A stretch of DNA of 6,235 bases, from the NCBI GenBank assembly GCA_025453375.1, contig JALOQT010000214.1, positions 1-6,235 on the forward strand, written 5' to 3'. Shown here in pieces: positions 1 to 4,317 of this stretch. The position numbers and the translations under genes are program-made. Below the pieces are notes generated by a model, which worked only from the letters and a program-made list of their open reading frames with translations, ran no database searches and was not told the DNA's origin. Source of the stretch: Phycisphaerales bacterium (GTDB taxonomy: Bacteria > Planctomycetota > Phycisphaerae > Phycisphaerales > UBA1924). Within the stretch, counting starts at the first letter, position 1, and each line of letters begins with the position of its first letter.

Positions 1-1205
1 ATCGCCGGGGCGGCGGGGCCGCCGGCTTTGGGGGCTTTGTAGAACGGCAGCGGGCTGACGGTCGCGGCGAGGCGGTCGCCCTTGCCGGTGTCGATCTCGA
101 CGGCGACGCCCGGCGTCGCGCTGGCGCTGGGGACGTAGGCCATCGCGATGCAGACGCCCAGCGTCGGCGAGGGTGCGCCGCTGGTGACGATGCCCGCCTC
201 GCGCCCGGCGATGATGACCTTCATCCCCTGGCGGGCGGAGCGCTTGCCTTCGATCTTCAGGCCCACGAGTTTGCTGCTCGGCCCGCCGCTGTCGCGTGTG
301 CGCTTCAGGGCGTCGGCGCCGATGAAGGCCTCGCCGGTGTCGACCGGCTCTTTGTCCAGCGCGATGGCGAAGTCCAGCGTCGTGCCCAGGGCGTTGGTCT
401 CTTCGGTCAGTTCGTGGCCATAGAGCGGCATGCCCGCTTCGAGGCGCAGCGTGTCTCGCGCGCCCAGGCCGCAGGGGCGGATCAGGCCCTCGGGGGCCTT
501 CTTGATGATCATGGTCATGGCCATGTCGATCATCCCGGCGGGGAGGATGACCTCGACGCCGTCCTCACCGGTGTAGCCCGTGCGGCTGACGATCAGCTTG
601 GCAATCAGCAGGTTCTTGACCGCGAAGGTGTAGCGCTTGAGCGTCGGAATCTCTTTGCTGACGTTGCTGATAAAGTCGATGACCTTCGGCCCTTGCACGG
701 CGACCATCGCCGTCTTGGTGGTGATGTCCTCGAGCTTGGCGACAAAGCCGGTGCTGGCCTGGACGGCGCCGAAGTGCGCGACGACCTTGTCGCGGTTGCT
801 GGCGTTGCAGACGATCATGAAATCGTCCTCGTCCATGCGGTAGACGATGATGTCATCGTGAATGCCGCCCTGCGGGTTGCAGAGCAGGGAGTATCGCGCG
901 ACGCCGGGCTTCATGTCGCGGATGCGGCGTGTGCAGAGCTTCTCCAGCAGCTTGCCGGCCTGCCGCCCGGTGAGCTTGAGCCGACCCATGTGCGAGACAT
1001 CAAAGAACCCGCCGCTGGTGCGGGTCTGGATGTGTTCGGCGGTGATGCCGCCACCCGCCCCAGCCCCAGCCCCTGCCCCTGCCCCTGCCCCAGCCCCCCC
1101 GGCACTGGCCGGCCACGCGTAGGTCAACGGCATCTCCCACCCGGCGAAATCGACCATCTTCCCGTTGTTGGACACGTGATACGCGTTCAGCGGCGTCTTG
1201 AGCAT
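1..1205 (-). CDS. gcvT: Aminomethyltransferase, glycine cleavage system T protein (3' end cut by window edge)
   Basis: T protein takes the aminomethyl group carried on lipoyl-GcvH and, with tetrahydrofolate, releases ammonia and forms 5,10-methylene-THF in the cytoplasm. 401 codons are visible from ATG 1205-1203, with no stop before the edge. Family landmarks run in order: MVDFAGWEMPL (residues 17-27), FFDVSHM (67-73), GGIHDDIIVY (113-122, holding the conserved catalytic Asp of the family), AVQGP (169-173), GYTGEDG (210-216), CGLGARDTLRLEAGMPLYG (245-263), TSGAPSPTLG (341-350) and LPFYK (386-390). LPFYK is near the usual C-terminus, so only a short Pro/Ala/Gly tail is probably missing. Oddity: an 18-residue Gly/Ala tract (36-53) sits between the PLTY strand and ITAEH, where E. 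coli GcvT has only a few residues. The leader is CU-rich with no SD; upstream in-frame codons offer no better start. Function is near certain; the role of the insert is unknown. Confidence 0.96.
   Translation of the reverse strand, partial: MLKTPLNAYHVSNNGKMVDFAGWEMPLTYAWPASAGGAGAGAGAGAGAGAGGGITAEHIQTRTSGGFFDVSHMGRLKLTGRQAGKLLEKLCTRRIRDMKPGVARYSLLCNPQGGIHDDIIVYRMDEDDFMIVCNASNRDKVVAHFGAVQASTGFVAKLEDITTKTAMVAVQGPKVIDFISNVSKEIPTLKRYTFAVKNLLIAKLIVSRTGYTGEDGVEVILPAGMIDMAMTMIIKKAPEGLIRPCGLGARDTLRLEAGMPLYGHELTEETNALGTTLDFAIALDKEPVDTGEAFIGADALKRTRDSGGPSSKLVGLKIEGKRSARQGMKVIIAGREAGIVTSGAPSPTLGVCIAMAYVPSASATPGVAVEIDTGKGDRLAATVSPLPFYKAPKAGGPAAPA
1058..1100 (-). repeat. In-frame hexanucleotide repeat in gcvT, G-quadruplex-capable
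   Basis: Seven C-tracts on the plus strand (six of 4 C, the last of 7 C) are separated by exactly two bases (AG or TG). On the coding strand and in the gcvT mRNA this reads GGGGCT/GGGGCA repeated, encoding alternating Gly-Ala. Four or more G4 tracts with 2-nt loops fit the classical intramolecular G-quadruplex pattern. The unit length of six keeps the reading frame if copy number changes. Formation of the structure is inferred from pattern only. Confidence 0.85.
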
Positions 1206-1253
1206 GAGTGAGCGTAGGGTGGGGAGGGGAGAGGCATCAGGCATCAGAAGAGA

Positions 1254-1284
1254 GGGATCGAGGGATGGGGGATCGAGGGATCGA
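1254..1284. repeat. GGGATCGA octamer array (three units)
   Basis: Units lie at 1254-1261, 1269-1276 and 1277-1284, the first separated by a degenerate GGGATGG. The same octamer recurs in a longer array at 2864-2930, so it is a dispersed family, not a local slip. Confidence 0.8.
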
Positions 1285-1313
1285 GGGGAGGTTTCGCTGC
1301 GCGACGTAATCTT

Positions 1314-1341
1314 CTCGTCACTCGTCACTCGTCACTCGTCA
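1314..1341. repeat. CTCGTCA heptamer array (four perfect units)
   Basis: Four exact tandem copies of a 7-mer lie directly after TCTT and end at TTGG. They are noncoding by context. Translated, they would give the repetitive Ser/Leu/Thr/Arg/His strings often misannotated as small proteins. Confidence 0.85.
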
Positions 1342-1380
1342 TTGGCCGCTCCGGCCTGGATTCGCCGCTGGCCGCCTTCT

Positions 1381-1408
1381 GATGCCCGATGCCTGATGCC
1401 TGATGCCT
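1381..1408. repeat. GATGCCY heptamer array (four units)
   Basis: Four head-to-tail 7-mers, the first GATGCCC and the rest GATGCCT. They contribute most of the right arm of the 22-bp inverted repeat. Two units occur in the opposite orientation at 1233-1246, next to gcvT. Confidence 0.8.
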
Positions 1409-1423
1409 CTCCCCCCCGCCCAC

Positions 1424-1452
1424 TTTCCTCCGGCCTGGGCGTGGGCTATCAT
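1424..1452 (+). promoter_or_regulatory. Candidate sigma70-type promoter for tRNA-Ala
   Basis: TTTCCT (1424-1429) and TATCAT (1447-1452) are separated by 17 bases; the -10 box matches five of six consensus bases and the -35 box only three. Transcription would start near 1459, about 60 bases before the mature tRNA. This is a weak prediction, made because it is the only reasonable pair between the repeats and the tRNA. Confidence 0.35.
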
Positions 1453-1518
1453 CGTGGCCCTGCCGGGCGAAGGCGTGGCAGGGGCTGACAACTCAGCGGA
1501 CCAGGACCGCGAGAACCT

Positions 1519-1593
1519 GGGGGCATAGCTCAGTTTTGGTAGAGCGCATCCATGGCATGGATGAGGTCAGGGGTTCGAGTCCCCTTGCCTCCA
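1519..1593 (+). tRNA. tRNA-Ala (anticodon GGC)
   Basis: A full cloverleaf folds by eye. The acceptor stem GGGGGCA/TGCCTCC has 7 pairs including G3-U70, the main alanine identity element. The D arm is GCTC/GAGC with a 10-nt loop, the anticodon stem CATCC/GGATG has loop ATGGCAT, the variable loop has 5 nt, and the T arm AGGGG/CCCCT has loop TTCGAGT. Discriminator A is at 1593. The anticodon GGC is at the centre of the 7-base loop. The A32-U38 combination is the one known for bacterial tRNA-Ala(GGC), where it tunes decoding accuracy. CCA is not encoded (CTT follows), so the end must be added by nucleotidyltransferase. It reads GCC and GCU alanine codons. Confidence 0.97.
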
Positions 1594-1604
1594 CTTTCAA
1601 CCCC

Positions 1605-1634
1605 CCGCGGCGGCCCATTGGCCGCCGCGGTGTG
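1605..1634 (+). terminator. GC hairpin terminator downstream of tRNA-Ala
   Basis: A perfect 11-bp stem CCGCGGCGGCC/GGCCGCCGCGG (1605-1615 with 1620-1630) encloses a CATT loop, starting 12 bases after the tRNA. The U-run is short and delayed (GTTTT at 1635-1639), so termination strength is uncertain, but position and stability suit a tRNA terminator or processing stop. Confidence 0.7.
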
Positions 1635-1685
1635 CGTTTTGGATCGTGCGGCGTCGGCAGGCATGAATCGCACGGGAAACAGCTC

Positions 1686-1714
1686 CGGGCAGGTTGAAAA
1701 CCTACCCCACGCGA
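1686..1714 (-). repeat. Dispersed palindromic element, copy 1
   Basis: Read on the minus strand this is GCGTGGGGTAGGTTTTCAAC followed by CTGCCC, a near-palindrome (AGGTT, short loop, AACCT). It matches the 4172-4199 sequence in opposite orientation with a few substitutions. Two copies 2.5 kb apart in separate spacers mark it as a small dispersed repeat of REP type. Confidence 0.65.
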
Positions 1715-1746
1715 CGCCGCTACCTGCCTCCCCCTGCCTCTCCCTC

Positions 1747-1786
1747 CGTCGCTTCGTCGCTCCGTCGCTTCGTCGCTCCGTCGCTC
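1747..1786 (+). repeat. CGTCGCTY octamer array upstream of the prenyltransferase
   Basis: Five exact 8-mers alternate T and C at the last base. The same octamer lies in reverse orientation just after the prenyltransferase stop (2788-2811), so the gene is bracketed by inverted copies. It is followed by a polypyrimidine run up to the start codon. Confidence 0.8.
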
Positions 1787-1821
1787 AATCCCTTCCCCAG
1801 CCCCTTCCCCTACCATCGCCC

Positions 1822-2781
1822 GTGACTGTCACTTCATCAGCGTCGGGCCGGGCGGTTGAGCGTGTGCGTGTGGCGGCGGGGGATATCAAGCTGAGTCATT
1901 CGGTCTTTGCCTTGCCCTTTGCCGTGCTGGGGGCGGTGCTGGCGATGGATTTTTCCGACGGCTGGGCGCAGCGGGGCGGGTGGGGGGGTGGCTGGTCGCG
2001 GCTGGCGGGGCAACTGGGGCTGGTGATCGTGTGCATGGTCGCGGCGCGGACGTGGGCGATGCTCGTCAACCGTCTGGCCGACGCGCGGTTTGACGCAGCC
2101 AACCCGCGCACGGCCGGGCGCGCCGTAGCCAGCGGCCGCTTGACCGCGCTGGAGGGCTGGGCGCTGGCGCTGGCCGCCGCGGGCGTCTTCATCGCCGCGT
2201 GCGGCGCGTTCTGGCTGCTCTTTGCTAACGCGTGGCCGCTGACGCTCTCGCTGCCGGTGCTGGGGTGGCTGGCGCTGTATTCCTACGCCAAGCGGTTCAC
2301 GGCGTTGTGCCACCTGCTGCTGGGCACGGCCCTGGCGATCAGCCCGATCGCCGCGGCGCTGGCGATTGACCCGAGCCGCGCGTTCTCCACGCCGCACCTG
2401 CTGCTGGCCGCGTTTGTGACCTGCTGGGTCGCGGGGTTTGACGTGATCTACGCCCTGCAGGATGAACAGTTTGACCGCCGCACCGGCCTGCACAGCATCC
2501 CGGCGAAGGTCGGCGCCCGCGGTGCCGCGTGGATCGCGCGCGGGCTGCACGTGCTGGCCAGTGCGGCCCTGCTGGGCGTGGCCCTGACCGATCCCCCCGC
2601 ACCGGCCCGCTTCGGCCCGCTGATGCTCATCGCCTGGGGCCTGGCGACGGCGCTGCTGATCGCCGAACACCTGGTCCTGATCCGCCGCGGCCTGGCCGGC
2701 CTGCCCCTGGCCTTCTTCACACTCAACGGCGTGCTGAGCCTGATCGTCGGCGCCCTGGGCGTGGTGGAGGTGGTGAGGTGA
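1822..2781 (+). CDS. ubiA: UbiA-family polyprenyltransferase (4-hydroxybenzoate polyprenyltransferase-like, possibly MqnP type)
   Basis: An integral membrane prenyltransferase that attaches a polyprenyl chain to an aromatic quinone precursor. Counting from GTG 1822 the protein has 319 residues, close to the usual 290-300. Both Asp-rich motifs that bind Mg-diphosphate are present: N83-R-L-A-D87-A-R-F-D91 followed by NPRTAGR, and D207...D214-E-Q-F-D218 followed by RRTGLHSIPAKVG. KLSHSVFALPFA (23-34) is the typical first helix. Seven to nine hydrophobic helices can be seen. The open frame extends back into the tRNA (ATG 1552), so that start is unreal; GTG 1822 is the last good start before the conserved domain, with GTG 1864 as an alternative. 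No SD is visible and the leader is polypyrimidine. The form resembles the 'putative 4-hydroxybenzoate polyprenyltransferase' group that includes MqnP of the futalosine menaquinone route; substrate cannot be set from this window. Confidence 0.9.
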   Translation: MTVTSSASGRAVERVRVAAGDIKLSHSVFALPFAVLGAVLAMDFSDGWAQRGGWGGGWSRLAGQLGLVIVCMVAARTWAMLVNRLADARFDAANPRTAGRAVASGRLTALEGWALALAAAGVFIAACGAFWLLFANAWPLTLSLPVLGWLALYSYAKRFTALCHLLLGTALAISPIAAALAIDPSRAFSTPHLLLAAFVTCWVAGFDVIYALQDEQFDRRTGLHSIPAKVGARGAAWIARGLHVLASAALLGVALTDPPAPARFGPLMLIAWGLATALLIAEHLVLIRRGLAGLPLAFFTLNGVLSLIVGALGVVEVVR

Positions 2782-2787
2782 GGGGGA

Positions 2788-2811
2788 AAGCGACGGAGCG
2801 ACGGCGCGACG
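2788..2811 (-). repeat. CGTCGCTY octamer array, inverted, downstream of the prenyltransferase
   Basis: Three 8-mers on the minus strand (CGTCGCGC, CGTCGCTC, CGTCGCTT), starting 7 bases after the stop codon. They are the opposite orientation of the array at 1747-1786. Confidence 0.75.
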
Positions 2812-2863
2812 GAGGGAAAGGCAGCGCGAGGGACTGAGGCATCGGGGCATCGGGAGTGGAAGA

Positions 2864-2930
2864 GGGATCGAGGGAGAGGCAGAGGGATCGAGGGATACGG
2901 GATCGAGGGATCGAGGGATCGAGGGATCGA
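2864..2930. repeat. GGGATCGA octamer array (six units)
   Basis: Single units at 2864 and 2884, then four perfectly contiguous units 2899-2930. Same family and same orientation as 1254-1284. Each unit contains GATC, so the array holds six closely spaced GATC sites. Confidence 0.85.
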
Positions 2931-2938
2931 GGGGTGGT

Positions 2939-2966
2939 GTCGCGGCTGCCCCCCCACGGCCGCGAC
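2939..2966 (+). terminator. Possible terminator after the prenyltransferase
   Basis: The 8-bp stem GTCGCGGC/GCCGCGAC has a 12-nt C-rich loop and lies 158 bases after the prenyltransferase stop. Only scattered T residues follow (TGTTTCTGCTT), so it is a weak candidate. Confidence 0.35.
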
Positions 2967-2997
2967 GCTGATGTTTCTGCTTGATGCCTCGCATCTT

Positions 2998-3040
2998 CTG
3001 ATGGCTGATGGCTGATGGCTGATGGCTGATGGCTGATGCC
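2998..3040. repeat. CTGATGG heptamer array (five units plus CTGATGCC)
   Basis: Five exact tandem 7-mers are followed by a variant CTGATGCC. A shorter, degenerate version follows at 3150-3191. The heptamer differs from the GATGCCT array at 1381-1408 by one base. Confidence 0.85.
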
Positions 3041-3048
3041 TTTCTTCC

Positions 3049-3091
3049 CCATTTGGCCCTTTGGCCATTTGGTCTTTGGCCATTTGTCTGC
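3049..3091. repeat. TTTGGCC-rich repeat block, copy A
   Basis: Three or four imperfect units of the type CATTTGGCC/CTTTGGCC are tandemly arranged. Related block B lies at 3211-3246. The units contain TGGCCA palindromes. Confidence 0.7.
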
Positions 3092-3098
3092 CCAAGTG

Positions 3099-3139
3099 CC
3101 CCCAAAACAGAAAACGGCCCCCGATCACTCGGAGGCCGT
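3099..3139 (-). terminator. Rho-independent terminator for minus-strand transcription
   Basis: Read on the minus strand, the stem ACGGCC-x-TCCG... closes as 6 bp (3134-3139 with 3114-3119), one A/C mismatch, then 4 bp (3129-3132 with 3121-3124) and a 4-nt loop. The U-rich tail GTTTTCTGTTTTGG follows at once. This is the best terminator in the window. It would end transcription of the minus-strand gene whose stop is at 3262, with about 120 bases of repeat-filled 3' UTR between them. Confidence 0.75.
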
Positions 3140-3149
3140 GTCTCTATCT

Positions 3150-3246
3150 ACTGATGGCTGATGGCGAATGGCTGATGGCTGATGACCGATGCCTTCTGCC
3201 CTGCCTTCATGTGGCCATTGAGCCATTTGGCGCTTTGGCCATTTTG
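3150..3246. repeat. Second composite repeat module (CTGATGG block plus TTTGGCC block B)
   Basis: 3150-3191 contains CTGATGG units with variants (GCGAATGG, ACCGATG) and ends in GATGCCTTCT. 3211-3246 contains GTGGCCATTGAGCCATTTGG and further TTTGGCC units. Order and orientation are the same as in 2998-3091, so the pair of modules looks like a duplicated composite with the terminator between the copies. Confidence 0.6.
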
Positions 3247-3263
3247 AGCCGCTCTCGCGGCTC
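3246..3263 (-). repeat. Hairpin overlapping the stop codon of the hypothetical gene
   Basis: Perfect 7-bp stem GAGCCGC/GCGGCTC with a GAGA tetraloop on the minus strand; two bases of the TGA stop (3264-3262) lie in the stem. No U-run follows on that strand, so it is more likely a 3'-end stabiliser or chance structure than a terminator. Confidence 0.5.
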
Positions 3264-3946
3264 ACGCCGCCAGCTTGGGCTTGCCGGTGGGGATCGGCGT
3301 GACCAGCCCGTCCTCGCCGACCGTAACAGTCATCCCCGGCCCATTCCCCGCCCGCCCAAACTGCACCGTGATCGGCGTTGACGGGCGGCCCTGGATCGTG
3401 CCGCGCTGGGCGGTGATGATGTACTGAACCGAGGCGGTGCCGCTGGTGATCGTCGAGTCGATGAACCGCTTGACGCTCGTCACCGCCGCCTGCGTCCACG
3501 CGCTAAAGACCGTCGGCGCGCTGGCCGAGGCCGTGCGCCGCTGCACCAGATAGACCGTGCCCGACAGCCCCGGCGGGTTGTTGCATTCAAAGCGAACCTC
3601 GAGGTTGCCGGTGTTGACATCCAGCGTGACATTCGCGCTCGTCGGCGTGCCTCGGGTCGGTCTGCAGGGCGGCGAAGGTGCGAATCTGCTTGACCCCCGC
3701 GCTGCCGAGCGTGCGGGCGTTCTTCTTGGCATCGCGATAGTTCGCGCTCGCGGCCTTCAGGGCGAGCTTGGCCTTGTCCCACGCGACAGCCGCGGTGTTG
3801 AGATCGCCCGTGGCACTTTTGTATGAGTTATATAACGTCAAATCCAACCCGATCCGAGCCTGACTGTCGCCCCATAGCTGGTCATGCAGATTGATCCACG
3901 CGATGAACTGATCGTCCCGAGTCGGAATCACGCTGTTGTTGGGCAT
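3262..3946 (-). pseudogene. Hypothetical protein with helical N-terminal half and fibronectin III-like C-terminal half, frameshifted near 3653
   Basis: Two frames together make one protein of about 227 residues. The first part starts at ATG 3946 (MPNNSVIPTRDDQFIAWINL) with a strong SD, and is helical and Ala/Lys-rich, reading to FAALQTDP (residue 98, base 3653). The second part continues one base out of frame from about 3654 with RGTPTSANVTLDVNTGNLEV and a FN3-like pattern (VRFECNNP, GTVYLVQRR, FIDSTITSGTASVQYIITAQRG, TPITVQF), ending at TGA 3264-3262. Two-part proteins of this plan are, as I recall, common uncharacterised proteins in Planctomycetota. Deleting one base or adding two near GACCCGAGG would rejoin the frames. 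The linker looks short compared with what I remember of the family, so a small deletion is as likely as a single-base error. No classical slippery heptamer is seen. It may be a true pseudogene, an assembly error, or two ORFs. Function is unknown; no signal peptide. Confidence 0.75.
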
Positions 3947-3952
3947 CGTTGT

Positions 3953-3958
3953 CTCCTT
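3953..3958 (-). promoter_or_regulatory. Strong Shine-Dalgarno for the hypothetical gene
   Basis: AAGGAG lies six bases upstream of ATG 3946 on the minus strand. It fixes the start and shows that translation initiation here is canonical, in contrast with gcvT and the prenyltransferase. Confidence 0.85.
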
Positions 3959-4171
3959 ATGTCTGGTTGCCCTCACCACCCCGGCCCGGGGCCACCAGCC
4001 CCAATCCCGCCGCGCGGTGCACGAGGGATTTCGACCCGCCCCGACCACAGCATCACGCCGCCACCGAGGAAATCCCCCGCCGAGTTCCGTCTGTGCGGCC
4101 TGGGCGACATGTGCGTGCACCAAACCCCTCCCCGCCGCCGCGCGTGGGCCACCGGTCCCCAGCAGCCTTCT

Positions 4172-4199
4172 CCGCGTGGGGCAGGTTTCCAACCTGCTT
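4172..4199 (+). repeat. Dispersed palindromic element, copy 2
   Basis: GCGTGGGGCAGGTTTCCAAC followed by CTGCTTCT. The core GCAGGTT/AACCTGC is a perfect 7-bp palindrome with a 3-nt TCC loop. Copy 1 lies at 1686-1714 in the opposite orientation. Confidence 0.65.
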
Positions 4200-4230
4200 C
4201 TCCGCCGCACGGCGTTTCCCGCCCTCGCCC

Positions 4231-4273
4231 GGCAGGTGGCACAGCGTGCGGGTGCAAGCCGGTGCCACCTGCC
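4231..4273. repeat. 12-bp perfect inverted repeat hairpin (REP-like)
   Basis: GGCAGGTGGCAC (4231-4242) pairs exactly with GTGCCACCTGCC (4262-4273) around a 19-nt loop that itself has short GC complementarity. It lies 45 bases after the monooxygenase stop. There is no U-run on either strand, so it is better described as a dispersed palindromic element than as a terminator, although it could act as a transcript 3' end. Confidence 0.7.
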
Positions 4274-4317
4274 CGAGGGTCAGTCGTGGAGCGCGGGCGG
4301 GGTGCGTGTCTGAGGCG

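Larger units (their letters stand above)
1226..1414. repeat. 22-bp perfect inverted repeat, arms 1226-1247 and 1393-1414
   Basis: The left arm GGGGAGAGGCATCAGG... is the exact reverse complement of the right arm ending in ...TGATGCCTCTCCCC, with 145 bases between the arms. The arms are built partly from TGATGCC heptamers but extend into a unique CTCTCCCC end, so the match is more than shared heptamers. There is no ORF between the arms and I saw no flanking duplication. It could be the remnant of a small non-autonomous element, or two independent insertions of the same repeat. Confidence 0.6.
1206..1518. other. Repeat-rich divergent spacer between gcvT and tRNA-Ala
   Basis: No credible gene on either strand; the open frames here translate tandem repeats. 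From left to right the spacer holds a G-rich stretch next to the gcvT start (1217-1229), one arm of a 22-bp inverted repeat (1226-1247), three GGGATCGA units (1254-1284), four CTCGTCA units (1314-1341), four GATGCCY units (1381-1408) containing the second arm (1393-1414), and a candidate tRNA promoter followed by a small CCCTGCC/GGCAGGG hairpin (1458-1483, 12-nt loop). Promoters for both divergent transcripts should lie here; none is clear for gcvT. Confidence 0.7.
2782..3261. other. 480-base intergenic repeat field
   Basis: No credible gene. Open frames of up to 422 codons on the minus strand cross this region, but they translate tandem repeats and run on opposite the prenyltransferase gene. 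Contents in order: inverted octamers, GGGATCGA array, an 8-bp hairpin, a CTGATGG array, a TTTGGCC-rich block, a terminator, then a second CTGATGG block and a second TTTGGCC block. It lies between genes transcribed toward each other. Confidence 0.8.
3947..4317. other. Spacer between monooxygenase and hypothetical gene
   Basis: 371 bases without a supported gene. It holds palindromic element copy 2 (4172-4199) and a long-stem hairpin (4231-4273). A 94-codon minus-strand frame (4257-3973) contains the string GDFLGGGVMLWSGRVEIPRA, which looks somewhat protein-like, but it has no SD and crosses the palindromes, so I do not call it. No obvious promoter for the downstream gene. Confidence 0.6.

Noticed and set aside
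414..1211. 265-codon plus-strand frame across gcvT
   Set aside because: Antisense shadow of gcvT; the conserved GcvT motifs are all on the other strand.
1254..1408. CRISPR-like array
   Set aside because: The repeats are 7-8 bases long and directly adjacent, without spacers of constant length; there are no cas genes.
1519..1593. tRNA-Ala as an integration site for a genomic island
   Set aside because: No integrase gene and no second copy of the tRNA 3' end was seen in the window.
1837..3105. 422-codon minus-strand open frame opposite the prenyltransferase
   Set aside because: It is the antisense shadow of a high-GC gene plus translated tandem repeats; it is Gln/Arg-rich with no domain pattern.
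2448..3128. Minus-strand frames giving repetitive peptides such as ISHQPSAISHQPS and DPSIPRSLDPS
   Set aside because: These strings are translations of CTGATGG and GGGATCGA arrays in different frames, not protein repeats.
3646..3660. Programmed ribosomal frameshift site
   Set aside because: There is no slippery heptamer and no evident stimulatory structure at GACCCGAGG; mutation, deletion or read error is simpler.
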